Positions 28,317 through 38,033 of a DNA stretch of 47,614 bases are shown in pieces. This stretch comes from Dysgonamonadaceae bacterium (GTDB lineage Bacteria > Bacteroidota > Bacteroidia > Bacteroidales > Azobacteroidaceae): positions 1 through 47,614 of the forward strand of contig JAIRYM010000091.1 in assembly GCA_031267615.1 (NCBI GenBank). The letters run 5' to 3'. The notes beneath the pieces were generated by a model, which did not search any database, was not told the origin of the DNA, and was given only the letters and a program-made list of their open reading frames with translations. The translations under genes and the position numbers were made by a program. How positions within the stretch are numbered: position 1 is the first letter of the stretch; each line of letters opens with the position of its first letter.

Positions 28317-29564
28317 TCATTCAAACCTTACAGTTTTTGCAGGCGAAATGTTTGCAACGAGCATCGAAGGAAGAATGAGGGCGAGCAAAGTAACAACAAA
28401 TGCTCCAATATTTATAAGCAGAATAGACATAATATTAATTTCGACAGGCACTTCGGTAAGATAATATACGTCTGGATTAAGTTTCAGTATGCCTGTGTAT
28501 TTCTGAATGAAACAGATTGCAAGCGCAATGATATTACCAAACAATAAGCCTTTGCCAATCAGACGTGCAGCAAGATAAAGAAAAATTTTTTGAATACCTA
28601 TATTACTATGTCCAAGCGTTTTGAGAATACCAATCATATTTGCGCGCTCAAGAATTATAATGAGTAGCCCCGAAATCATCGAAAATCCTGCAACAAGCAT
28701 CATCAATGCAAGAATCACCCAGATATTCATATCCAGCACATCAAGCCACGCAAAAAGCGATGGATTTAAATGTTTGATAGAACGTACATAAAATGAACTA
28801 TCATTTCTGTCGCGCCATAATTGCAGTTCGGAAAGCAGCAAGTCGGCAGTTTCGTCAAGACGGTCGTAATTTTTTACTCGCAGTTCCAAACCGCTTACCA
28901 TATCGGCATCCCACATATTCAGTCTGCGAATCTGCTTAATGTCGAGCAGAATATAAAACTTGTCGTAATCCGAAAATCCTGTGCTGTAGATGCCTGAAAT
29001 CTTGAATTTGCGAAGTCTTACATCATCACCATTTATAAAATATGCTATAAATGAATCATGTAGTTTCAAATTCATTTTATTGGAAATAAGTTTGGAAATA
29101 AGGACTTCTGTACTAGCAGAATCAGAATTTATATTTGGAATTTCGCCTTCCGTCATATTTTGTTTGAAAAAATCCCAATTATAGTTTTCGTCTGCACCTT
29201 TGAAAATCATTGCCTGCGACTCGTGTTCAGTTTTTAACATTCCGGGTTTAGTTGCAAACTGCTCTGTCTGCACTATATTAGGAAATGATTGTATATAATC
29301 ACGCAACGGAACGCTGATTGCTATCGGATGTGTTTCATAAGAATTATTGTTATCAAAATTGCTTATCTGAATGTGAGAGCCGAAACCGATAACTTTGTTG
29401 CGCACTTCTTTTTTGAAACCGACAACAATCGCCACAGACAGAATCATCACTGCAAGTCCCAGCGCCATACTCGCCGTAGCGACACGAACAACAGGCGGTG
29501 AGATATTTTTTGCCTCATCGCTGTTACGGTATATCTTTCGCGCTATGAATAATGGCAATGACAC
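28317..29564 (-). CDS. FtsX-like ABC transporter permease (LolC/LolE type)
   Basis: FIARKIYRNSDEAKNISPPVVRVATASMALGLAVMILSVAIVVGFKKEVRNKVIGFGSHIQI; C-terminal TM helices with LGHSNIGIQKIF. Confidence 0.88.
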   Translation of the reverse strand: MSLPLFIARKIYRNSDEAKNISPPVVRVATASMALGLAVMILSVAIVVGFKKEVRNKVIGFGSHIQISNFDNNNSYETHPIAISVPLRDYIQSFPNIVQTEQFATKPGMLKTEHESQAMIFKGADENYNWDFFKQNMTEGEIPNINSDSASTEVLISKLISNKMNLKLHDSFIAYFINGDDVRLRKFKISGIYSTGFSDYDKFYILLDIKQIRRLNMWDADMVSGLELRVKNYDRLDETADLLLSELQLWRDRNDSSFYVRSIKHLNPSLFAWLDVLDMNIWVILALMMLVAGFSMISGLLIIILERANMIGILKTLGHSNIGIQKIFLYLAARLIGKGLLFGNIIALAICFIQKYTGILKLNPDVYYLTEVPVEINIMSILLINIGAFVVTLLALILPSMLVANISPAKTVRFE

Positions 29565-29582
29565 GTTTTAAAACAGGTTTTA

Positions 29583-30761
29583 TTACACCACAACATTCAC
29601 AATTTTTTTCGGCACAACAATCACTCTCTTAGGCGTTCTGCCTTCGAGCCATTTTGCTGAACTATCGTGCAAGAGTGCAGCTTTTTCAACTTCTTCGGGC
29701 AACATTTCTACCGGCAAAGCAAGGCTGAAACGTGTTTTGCCGTTGAAAGAAATAGCGTATGTAACCGAGTCTTCTTTGATATAATCTTCGTTGAAATCGG
29801 GAAAACAAGCATCGCAAACAGTACCTTCATTGCCAAGTCGATGCCAAAGATCTTCAGCGATGTGCGGAGCAAAAGGCGACAGTACAACTACAAAATCCTG
29901 CAATACAGCACGCTTTGAGCATTTCATCGCAGCCAGTTCGTTGGCACAAATCATGAAAGCAGCAACCGAAGTGTTGAACGAGAAATTCTCAATGTCCTGC
30001 CCTACTTTTTTTATGAGTTTGTGAATAGATTTCAGTTCGTCAGCGGTCGGCTGTTCGTTGGAAACCCAAAAATTATCGCCGTCGAAAAACAGATTCCAAA
30101 ATTTGCGCAAAAACCTCGAAACACCGTCTATGCCATTGGTATCCCAAGGTTTGGACTGCTCAATAGGACCGAGAAACATCTCGTAGAGCCGCAACGTGTC
30201 GGCGCCGAACTTTTCTACAACATCGTCAGGGTTCACAACATTGAACATTGACTTCGACATCTTCTCGACCGCCCATCCACAGACATATTTGCCGTCTTCG
30301 AGGACAAATTCGGCGTTTTTGTATTCAGGATTCCAGTTACGGAAAGCCTCCAAATCAAGGATGTCGTTCGATACAAAATTAACGTTTACATGAATCGGAG
30401 TAGTATCATATTTGTCTTTCAACCCAAGAGATACAAACTTGTTTGTGCCTTTTATGCGATATACAAAATTACTTCTGCCCTGAATCATTCCCTGATTTAT
30501 GAGTTTTTGGAACGGTTCTTCGTTTTTTACAAAACCGCAGTCGTGCAAAAATTTGTTCCAAAACCGGCTGTATATCAGGTGTCCGGTGGCGTGTTCGGTA
30601 CCGCCGACGTATAAATCGACGTTACCCCAGTATTCGTTTGCCTCGCGTGACACCAAAGTTTTGTCGTTGTGCGGGTCTTCGTAGCGCAGATAGTATGCCG
30701 AAGAGCCGGCAAAGCCGGGCATAGTGCATAGTTCAAGAGGATATTTTTTATTGTTTTTCAT
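29583..30761 (-). CDS. leuS: leucyl-tRNA synthetase, C-terminal ORF (KMSKS and anticodon-binding parts)
   Basis: [97 protein letters not shown]. Same frame as the upstream ORF. Confidence 0.93.
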   Translation of the reverse strand: MKNNKKYPLELCTMPGFAGSSAYYLRYEDPHNDKTLVSREANEYWGNVDLYVGGTEHATGHLIYSRFWNKFLHDCGFVKNEEPFQKLINQGMIQGRSNFVYRIKGTNKFVSLGLKDKYDTTPIHVNVNFVSNDILDLEAFRNWNPEYKNAEFVLEDGKYVCGWAVEKMSKSMFNVVNPDDVVEKFGADTLRLYEMFLGPIEQSKPWDTNGIDGVSRFLRKFWNLFFDGDNFWVSNEQPTADELKSIHKLIKKVGQDIENFSFNTSVAAFMICANELAAMKCSKRAVLQDFVVVLSPFAPHIAEDLWHRLGNEGTVCDACFPDFNEDYIKEDSVTYAISFNGKTRFSLALPVEMLPEEVEKAALLHDSSAKWLEGRTPKRVIVVPKKIVNVVV

Positions 30762-30800
30762 ATTTTTTTCTTTCTAACTTATTTATAGTTCGTTTCTGAT

Positions 30801-32462
30801 CTATGGTTCTGCCTCGTACTCCCAATTCTTAGCTCGTCCTAACGGCGGTTCACCCGTTTCGGTAGGCAAAAACTTATCCACTTCGGGCAGTTCTATCGGC
30901 AAATCTTCGAAAGCGACTGAGTAAGGCATTCCGTCTTTGTAATAAATCGGAAAAGGCTCGCCCCAATAACGCTGACGGCTGAAAATTGCATCGCGCAGAC
31001 GATAGTTTACTTTTATTTTGCCTAAACTGTTTTCCCTGATGTATTTTTTTGTTTTTGCAATCGCTTCTTTGACAGTTAAACCGTTGAGAATTAAAACTTC
31101 TCCCTCTACTTCCTCTCTACAAGAAAGAGAAAGGAATGGCGAATTTGTCATAATACCCTCTTTCGCATCAAAACTTTCTTCGCTCACGTCGGCGCCTTCA
31201 ATAAGCGGAATAATCGGCAGGTTGAAATGTTTGGCAAAAGCATAGTCGCGGCTGTCGTGAGCCGGGACTGCCATAATTGCGCCTGTGCCGTAACCGGCCA
31301 ACACATAGTCGCTTATCCAAACAGGTATTGTTGCCTTTGAAATCGGATTGATAGCATAAGAACCTGTAAACACACCTGTTACCTTGCGGTCGGCGATTCG
31401 CTCTCGCTCGGTGCGTTTCTTGGTGGCATCAAGATAGGCATCAACCTCCGCTTTTTGTTCGGACGTTACCAACTGTGCAACATATTCGCTTTCTGGCGCT
31501 AAAACCATAAAAGTTACGCCGTAAATCGTATCCGCACGAGTAGTGAAAATGCGTATCGACCTCTCCCCACAAGAGATGGGTGAGAGGCAAAACTCCATTT
31601 CCGCGCCTTCGCTTCTTCCTATCCAATTTCGCTGCGTTTCTTTGAGCGATTCAGTCCATTCTACTGTTTCAAGTCCGTCTAAAAGACGTTGTGCATAAGC
31701 AGATACGCGCAATGACCACTGTTTCATTTTGCGTTGTTCGACGGGATAACCGCCACGCACCGAAACGCCTTCGGCAACTTCATCATTAGCAAGCACAGTA
31801 CCAAGTTGTGGACACCAATTCACATTTGTTTCTGCTAAATATGCAATGCGGTAATTCATTAAAATTTCCTGTTGGTGTCTTTCATCAAAAGATTTCCATT
31901 TTTTTGCTGTGAAATGCAGCTCTTCCGATTGCGCCACATTCAAATTTACACTCCCCTGTTTCTCAAAATGTTCAATCAATTCCGAAATTGGTTTCGCCGC
32001 TCCCGACTTATCGTTTATTTTATAATATGAATTAAACATCAAAATAAAAGCCCATTGCGTCCATTTATAAAATTCGGGGTCGCAGGTGCGTATTTCACGA
32101 TTCCAGTCAAAAGAAAAGCCAATTTTATCTAACTGTTCACGGTAGCGGCTGATGTTTTGTCCAGTAGTAACAGCAGGGTGTTGCCCTGTCTGAATGGCAT
32201 ACTGTTCGGCGGGAAGTCCATAGGCATCGTATCCCATCGGATGCAGAACGTTGAAACCTTTTAAACGCTTATAGCGGGCGTAAATATCCGATGCAATGTA
32301 GCCAAGCGGATGTCCTACGTGCAAACCCGCTCCCGAAGGATAAGGAAACATGTCAAGTACATAAAATTTAGGCTTATCAGTATTTATATCAACCTGATAT
32401 GTCTTATTATCCTGCCAGTATTGCTGCCAGCGCTGTTCGATTTTGCGAAAATTGTAGTCCAT
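30801..32462 (-). CDS. leuS: leucyl-tRNA synthetase, N-terminal ORF (HIGH-like motif and CP1 editing domain)
   Basis: [85 protein letters not shown]; ends [22 protein letters not shown]. Confidence 0.93.
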   Translation of the reverse strand: MDYNFRKIEQRWQQYWQDNKTYQVDINTDKPKFYVLDMFPYPSGAGLHVGHPLGYIASDIYARYKRLKGFNVLHPMGYDAYGLPAEQYAIQTGQHPAVTTGQNISRYREQLDKIGFSFDWNREIRTCDPEFYKWTQWAFILMFNSYYKINDKSGAAKPISELIEHFEKQGSVNLNVAQSEELHFTAKKWKSFDERHQQEILMNYRIAYLAETNVNWCPQLGTVLANDEVAEGVSVRGGYPVEQRKMKQWSLRVSAYAQRLLDGLETVEWTESLKETQRNWIGRSEGAEMEFCLSPISCGERSIRIFTTRADTIYGVTFMVLAPESEYVAQLVTSEQKAEVDAYLDATKKRTERERIADRKVTGVFTGSYAINPISKATIPVWISDYVLAGYGTGAIMAVPAHDSRDYAFAKHFNLPIIPLIEGADVSEESFDAKEGIMTNSPFLSLSCREEVEGEVLILNGLTVKEAIAKTKKYIRENSLGKIKVNYRLRDAIFSRQRYWGEPFPIYYKDGMPYSVAFEDLPIELPEVDKFLPTETGEPPLGRAKNWEYEAEP

Positions 32463-32493
32463 ATAAATTACCTGTCTTTGATCTGTTGAAATG

Positions 32494-32515
32494 AACTGCA
32501 AAGGTACAAAAAACT
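32494..32515 (-). promoter_or_regulatory. -7 element TACCTTTG upstream of leuS
   Basis: Reverse complement of ctgcaaaggtacaaaaaac. Confidence 0.5.
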
Positions 32516-32597
32516 TGTAATACAGCATAAATTTTATCTGCATGTGTGCAATTCAAAATATTTACCGTAAATTTGCCGCCTTATATATGTATTTCTT

Positions 32598-33542
32598 ATG
32601 AATAACAGACTGACAGAATTATTGAATATTAAATACCCCATTATTCAGGGCGGTATGATTTGGTGCTGCGGTTGGCGTCTTGCCTCGGCAGTGAGTGATA
32701 ATGGAGGACTTGGATTGCTTGGAGCAGGCTCAATGACGCCGGAACTGCTTCGTGAACATATAAAGAAATGTCGCGCCGCAACGGTACAACCTTTTGGCGT
32801 GAACGTTCCGCTTATCTATCAGGAAATTGAAGGCATAATGAAAGTCATTCTTGAAGAACGCGTGCCGGTGGTAGTTAGTTCGGCAGGTAATCCTAAAACA
32901 TGGACGAAACAATTGAAAGATAAAGGCATCACCGTTCTTCACGTAGTGTCAAGTTCAATATTTGCACAAAAAGCTGAAGAAGCAGGCGTTGACGCTGTTA
33001 TAGCCGAAGGTTTTGAGGCAGGCGGACACAATGGACGCGAAGAAACTACTACAATGGCGCTGATTCCACAAATCAGACGTGCAACGTCGTTGCCATTAGT
33101 GGCGGCAGGCGGTATTGCGACAGGCGCAGGTATACTTGCCACATTATGTCTCGGAGCCGACGGCGTACAAGTCGGCACACGTTTCGCTCTGTCGGAAGAA
33201 AGTTCGGCATCACCTGAATTTAAGCGAGCTTGCACCGAAGTAAAAGAAGGCGACACCATGCTCGCTCTAAAAAAGCTGTCCCCTACCCGACTTATCAAAA
33301 ACTCATTTTTCGATAAAATCAAAGAAGCAGAAGACAGAGGCGCTAATGCAGAAGAACTTTTGGAAATCATTGGAAAAGGACGTACAAAACTCGGAATTTT
33401 CGAGGGAAACCTGACAGAAGGCGAACTCGAAATTGGACAGGTTGCCTCGCTGATTGATAAAGTTAAGCCTGTGGAAACCATTATCCGTGATATGATCGAC
33501 AATTACAACCTTGCATTAGGAAGATTGAAGCCTATGTTGTAA
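32598..33542 (+). CDS. nitronate monooxygenase / FabK-like flavin enoyl reductase
   Basis: YPIIQGGMIWCCGWRLASAVSDNGGLGLLGAGSM, AEGFEAGGHNG, LPLVAAGGIATGAGILATLCLGADGVQVGTRFALSEES. Confidence 0.9.
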   Translation: MNNRLTELLNIKYPIIQGGMIWCCGWRLASAVSDNGGLGLLGAGSMTPELLREHIKKCRAATVQPFGVNVPLIYQEIEGIMKVILEERVPVVVSSAGNPKTWTKQLKDKGITVLHVVSSSIFAQKAEEAGVDAVIAEGFEAGGHNGREETTTMALIPQIRRATSLPLVAAGGIATGAGILATLCLGADGVQVGTRFALSEESSASPEFKRACTEVKEGDTMLALKKLSPTRLIKNSFFDKIKEAEDRGANAEELLEIIGKGRTKLGIFEGNLTEGELEIGQVASLIDKVKPVETIIRDMIDNYNLALGRLKPML

Positions 33543-33559
33543 TTTAAAATAAAAATCAG

Positions 33560-34915
33560 ATGCAAACTCCAACTATTCCAAAGGGAACTCGCGACTTTTC
33601 TCCCGAAGAAATGGCGAAACGCAACTATATCTTTGACACTGTCCGCAACGTTTTTCGCATATACGGATTTCGTCAAATCGAAACTCCGGCGATGGAAAAT
33701 CTCTCTACTCTGATGGGAAAATACGGCGAAGAGGGCGACAAACTGCTGTTCAAGATCCTCAATTCCGGCGATTTTCTGTCGGAGGTTAATGTAGAGGCGT
33801 TGCGCGCAACACCACTGCAATTCGCATCTAAAATTTGCGAGAAAGGGTTGCGATACGACCTGACTGTGCCTTTCGCTCGCTATGTAGTGCAACATCGCAA
33901 TGAAATAAGTTTTCCGTTCCGAAGGTTTCAGATTCAACCCGTATGGCGAGCAGACCGTCCGCAAAAAGGGCGCTACCGCGAATTTTTTCAGTGCGACGCC
34001 GACATAGTCGGTTCTGATTCGTTGCTGAACGAACTGGAACTTCTTCAGATAATGGACGAAGTGTTCTGTAGATTTAAAATACGGGTGCAGATAAAAATCA
34101 ACAACCGAAAAATATTGAGCGGAATATCGGAAACTATCGGCGAGGCTGACAAAATTACCGACATCACGGTGGCGATAGATAAACTTGATAAAACAGGGCT
34201 TGAAGGCGTTAATGCAGAACTGAAACAGAAGGAAATATCCGATGAGGCAATAGCAAAATTGCAGTCGATTATTTTATTATCCGGCACAAATGAAGAAAAA
34301 CTTGCAACGCTTAAAAAGATTCTGAAAGACTCTGAAACCGGACTTCAAGGTATTGAAGAAATAGAAACCGTATTAGCAAAAACAGTAACGCTACCTCTTC
34401 GCAATGAACTGCAACTTGACCTCAATCTTGCTCGCGGACTCAATTATTATACAGGGGCGATTTTTGAGGTTAAGGCGCTTGACGTGCAAATCGGCAGTAT
34501 CACAGGCGGAGGGCGATACGACAACCTGACGGGCGTTTTCGGACTCGCCGGCGTGTCGGGAGTGGGAATTTCTTTCGGGGCTGACCGAATTTTCGACGTA
34601 TTGAACCAGCTTAATCTTTATCCCGAAAACCTGGTGCAACAAACGAAGATTTTGTTTGTCAATTTCGGTGAAAACGAAGAGGATTTCATTCTTCCTGTAT
34701 TGGCTAAACTGCGCTCATCGGGCGTTTCGGCAGAGATTTATCCCGAAACGGCAAAACTGAAGAAACAATTTTCCTACGCCGACGACAATAAGATCCCTTT
34801 TGTCGCTATCGTCGGCGAAAACGAAATGGCAGAGAAAAAGATCACCGTAAAGAATATGAGAAGCGGTGAACAAAAAATGCTTACTACCGACGATTTTTAT
34901 GATTTCTTTCAATAA
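33560..34915 (+). CDS. hisS: histidyl-tRNA synthetase
   Basis: [88 protein letters not shown]. Confidence 0.96.
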   Translation: MQTPTIPKGTRDFSPEEMAKRNYIFDTVRNVFRIYGFRQIETPAMENLSTLMGKYGEEGDKLLFKILNSGDFLSEVNVEALRATPLQFASKICEKGLRYDLTVPFARYVVQHRNEISFPFRRFQIQPVWRADRPQKGRYREFFQCDADIVGSDSLLNELELLQIMDEVFCRFKIRVQIKINNRKILSGISETIGEADKITDITVAIDKLDKTGLEGVNAELKQKEISDEAIAKLQSIILLSGTNEEKLATLKKILKDSETGLQGIEEIETVLAKTVTLPLRNELQLDLNLARGLNYYTGAIFEVKALDVQIGSITGGGRYDNLTGVFGLAGVSGVGISFGADRIFDVLNQLNLYPENLVQQTKILFVNFGENEEDFILPVLAKLRSSGVSAEIYPETAKLKKQFSYADDNKIPFVAIVGENEMAEKKITVKNMRSGEQKMLTTDDFYDFFQ

Positions 34916-37703
34916 TTCGGGATTAACCGAAGATCAAGTCATTGAGAGCCGGCGTCTGTACGGCGAAAATATTTTAACTCCTCCTGAAAAAAATCCCTGG
35001 TGGAAAGAATTTCTTGAGAAATTAACCGATCCGATAATCATTATACTCCTGGTAGCTCTGGCGCTGTCAACCGGTATTTCATTCTACGAATATTTCAACG
35101 GACTCGCGGGATTCAGCGTATTCTTCGAGCCGCTCGGAATATTAATCGCCATTCTGCTGGCGACCGTCGCAGGCTTTCTTTTTGAACAAAGCGCCAACAA
35201 AAAATTCGAAGTACTGAACAAAGTCAACGACGACTCTCTGGTTAAGGTTATCCGAAACGGAAATGTATGCCAGATAACTAGACACGAGGTGGTGGTGGGC
35301 GATATCGTAATCCTCGAAACGGGAGAAGAAGTTCCTGCAGACGGAGAACTTCTCAATGCCGTGTCGCTCCAAATCAACGAATCGACGCTGACTGGGGAAC
35401 AGGTCTGCAAAAAAACCGTTAATCCGTCCGATTTTGATAAAGACGCCACGTTTCCTTCCAATCACGTGATGCGCGACACGACTGTTATAGATGGACACGG
35501 TATGATGCGCGTCCTGAAAGTGGGCGACGAGTCGGAATATGGCAAAGTCTATGAAGGCGCACAGATCGACAACTCGGTGGAAACGCCGCTGAACAAACAA
35601 CTGAACGGTCTTGCAAAGTTTATTACCAAAGCAAGCTATGCTATCGCGGCGCTGATTGTGGCGGGAAGGATGATTTGGTTTTTTGCAGGTAAAGCCGACA
35701 GCATTGATTTTATTGAACTGGGCGGATTTGTCCTGAAAACGGCGATGATTGCCGTAACGGTCATTGTGGTCGCTGTTCCCGAAGGGTTGCCGATGGCGGT
35801 TACTCTCGCGCTCGCTCTTTCTATGAAGCGAATGTTGGAGACAAACAATCTTGTCCGCAAAATGCACGCCAGCGAAACTATGGGAGCCGCAACTGTGATT
35901 TGCACCGACAAAACAGGGACGCTGACTAAGAATCAGATGAAGGTGCACGAGATTCGCCTGAACTGCGATTTTAATAATGTTTACAGGATTAACGGTATTG
36001 ACAGTGTTTCGGGAGATAATAATATGGAGAATCCCGAAGTTTTTAACAGAATTGCCGTTACAGAACTTATCGCGGTAAATTCTACCGCCTTCCTCGACTT
36101 TTCCGATCCGGAAAAAGTCAAAGCGCTGGGCAATCCGACGGAAGGAGCTCTGCTGCTGTGGCTGCACGAGAACGGCATAAATTATCTTGAACTGCGCGAA
36201 AATGCCAAAATTATCGAACAACTCACTTTTTCTACCGAACGAAAGTATATGGCGACTGTTGTCGAGTCGCCGGTTTTGGGAAAGAGAGCGCTGTATATAA
36301 AAGGAGCGCCGGAAATTGTTATGGGTTTGTGCAACCGTCTGCAACCGTCGGGGGGAAGTGGAGAAACGACCGCGGACTGGAAAGAATCAGTCGAGCGGCA
36401 GCTGCTTTCGTATCAAAATAAAGCGATGAGGACTCTCGGTTTCGCCTGCGCGGTGATAGAGGAAGGCGTTGAATGTTTCAAAGACGGGAAAATCAATATC
36501 GAAGCCTTCAATCACAGTAACTGCATGTGCATCACATTTCTGGGAATTGCCGCTATTTCGGATCCGATACGCGACGAGGTGCCGGACGCTGTGAAATCAT
36601 GTATCGCGGCCGGAATTGACGTTAAAATAATTACCGGCGACACGCCTGCGACAGCAAAAGAAATCGGTCGCCAGACCGGTCTGTGGAAAGACGGCGAGCC
36701 TGAGAGCCATCATATCACCGGAACGGAATTTGCGGCAATGACCGACGTGGATTTGCTGAAACAGGTTTTGGATTTAAAGATAATCTCCCGCGCGCGCCCT
36801 GCCGATAAACGGCGTTTTGTATCGCTGCTGCAGCAGTGCGGTCAGGTCGTGGCGGTTACGGGCGACGGGACAAACGATGCGCCGGCGCTCAATCAGGCGC
36901 ATGTCGGTCTCTCGATGGGCGACGGAACGAGCGTAGCAAAGGAAGCGAGCGACATCACGATTCTGGACAACTCGTTCAGCAGCATTACACGCGCCGTGAT
37001 GTGGGGACGGTCGCTCTATCAGAACATTCAGCGGTTTATTCTGTTTCAGATGACGATCAACGTCTCTGCCTGTATCATCGTGATGACCGGCGCCTTTCTC
37101 GGAACGGAATCGCCGCTCACCGTTACGCAGATGCTGTGGGTTAATCTGATCATGGACACCTTTGCCGCCCTTGCGCTCGCCTCTTTGCCGCCAGGGGAAA
37201 GGGTGATGAACGACAGACCGCGCAAGACGGATGATTTCATTATCTCAAAATCAATGTGGACAAACATTTCGGGCACCGGCATCTTTTTCGTGATGCTGCT
37301 GTTTGGTCTGCTTCAATATTTCAAGCACGCCGAAATAACGGCTTTACAGGATTTCAGCATTGCCGGTTTCTTCAAAAACTACTTCAATTTCGGACAAGGC
37401 GACGGTCTGTCTGTTTACGAGATTTCTCTTTTCTTCACGGTTTTCGTGATGCTGCAATTCTGGAACATGTTTAATGCCAGGGCGTTTATGACCGGCAAAC
37501 CGTCGTATGCGAATATCGGCAAATCGACAGGATTTCTTGCTGTTGCGGCTTTAATCCTTGCCGGTCAGTATCTGATTGTAACTTTTGGCGGTGAAATGTT
37601 TAACGTAACGCCGCTGCGACCGGTTGACTGGGGATTAATCACCGGCATCTGCTCTACTGTATTCCTGGGGAGCGAAATCGTCAGAATCATTAAATACAAA
37701 TAA
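34899..37703 (+). CDS. calcium-translocating P-type ATPase (PMCA-type)
   Basis: [76 protein letters not shown]; likely start [14 protein letters not shown]. Confidence 0.95.
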   Translation: MISFNNSGLTEDQVIESRRLYGENILTPPEKNPWWKEFLEKLTDPIIIILLVALALSTGISFYEYFNGLAGFSVFFEPLGILIAILLATVAGFLFEQSANKKFEVLNKVNDDSLVKVIRNGNVCQITRHEVVVGDIVILETGEEVPADGELLNAVSLQINESTLTGEQVCKKTVNPSDFDKDATFPSNHVMRDTTVIDGHGMMRVLKVGDESEYGKVYEGAQIDNSVETPLNKQLNGLAKFITKASYAIAALIVAGRMIWFFAGKADSIDFIELGGFVLKTAMIAVTVIVVAVPEGLPMAVTLALALSMKRMLETNNLVRKMHASETMGAATVICTDKTGTLTKNQMKVHEIRLNCDFNNVYRINGIDSVSGDNNMENPEVFNRIAVTELIAVNSTAFLDFSDPEKVKALGNPTEGALLLWLHENGINYLELRENAKIIEQLTFSTERKYMATVVESPVLGKRALYIKGAPEIVMGLCNRLQPSGGSGETTADWKESVERQLLSYQNKAMRTLGFACAVIEEGVECFKDGKINIEAFNHSNCMCITFLGIAAISDPIRDEVPDAVKSCIAAGIDVKIITGDTPATAKEIGRQTGLWKDGEPESHHITGTEFAAMTDVDLLKQVLDLKIISRARPADKRRFVSLLQQCGQVVAVTGDGTNDAPALNQAHVGLSMGDGTSVAKEASDITILDNSFSSITRAVMWGRSLYQNIQRFILFQMTINVSACIIVMTGAFLGTESPLTVTQMLWVNLIMDTFAALALASLPPGERVMNDRPRKTDDFIISKSMWTNISGTGIFFVMLLFGLLQYFKHAEITALQDFSIAGFFKNYFNFGQGDGLSVYEISLFFTVFVMLQFWNMFNARAFMTGKPSYANIGKSTGFLAVAALILAGQYLIVTFGGEMFNVTPLRPVDWGLITGICSTVFLGSEIVRIIKYK

Positions 37704-37730
37704 CTTAATCTGGCGGGATTTTTTCCAAAA

Positions 37731-37877
37731 TAGAGAAAGTTTATCTTCCAACGAAGAAAGTTTATCTTGAAACGAAGAAAGATATTCTTCAAACGAAGAA
37801 AGATTTTCTTAAAATGGAGAAAGATTTTCTTAAAACGAAGGAAGTTTATCTTAAAACGAAGGAAGATGATCCTCCTC
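37731..37877. repeat. 21-bp tandem repeat, 7 copies
   Basis: tagagaaagtttatcttccaa / cgaagaaagtttatcttgaaa / cgaagaaagatattcttcaaa / cgaagaaagattttcttaaaa / tggagaaagattttcttaaaa / cgaaggaagtttatcttaaaa / cgaaggaagatgatcctcctc. Confidence 0.92.
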
Positions 37878-38033
37878 CGTTGCGGGGTCGGGGGCAATAA
37901 TTTGTGCAGAAACTCGATGCTTTGCGTCTCTATAATGATGCTTTATGTCTCACTGTAACAGCGTTGCAGGATGGCTGATTTAAACCCTGATACAATTATC
38001 AAGTCTATCAAAACAGTAATCAAAATCTTTTTT

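Noticed and set aside
29583-32462. Genetic-code reassignment (UAG/UAA) explaining the leuS break
   Set aside because: Other genes in the window terminate normally at TAA (rpe) and TAG (trpB), and two different stop codons occur in the linker.
32939-33502. 187-aa Ser/Pro-rich minus-strand ORF
   Set aside because: Antisense shadow of the FabK/NMO-like gene.
35142-36344. 400-aa minus-strand ORF
   Set aside because: Antisense to the P-type ATPase; His/Arg/Phe-rich shadow translation.
37731-37877. CRISPR array
   Set aside because: Units are contiguous with no unique spacers and no cas genes nearby; it is a tandem repeat.
37565-37897. Short ORFs across the 21-bp array (FLRFKIN / KRRKIFL heptads)
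   Set aside because: Repeat-derived reading frames; the minus one runs into the ATPase gene antisense and neither has a credible start context.
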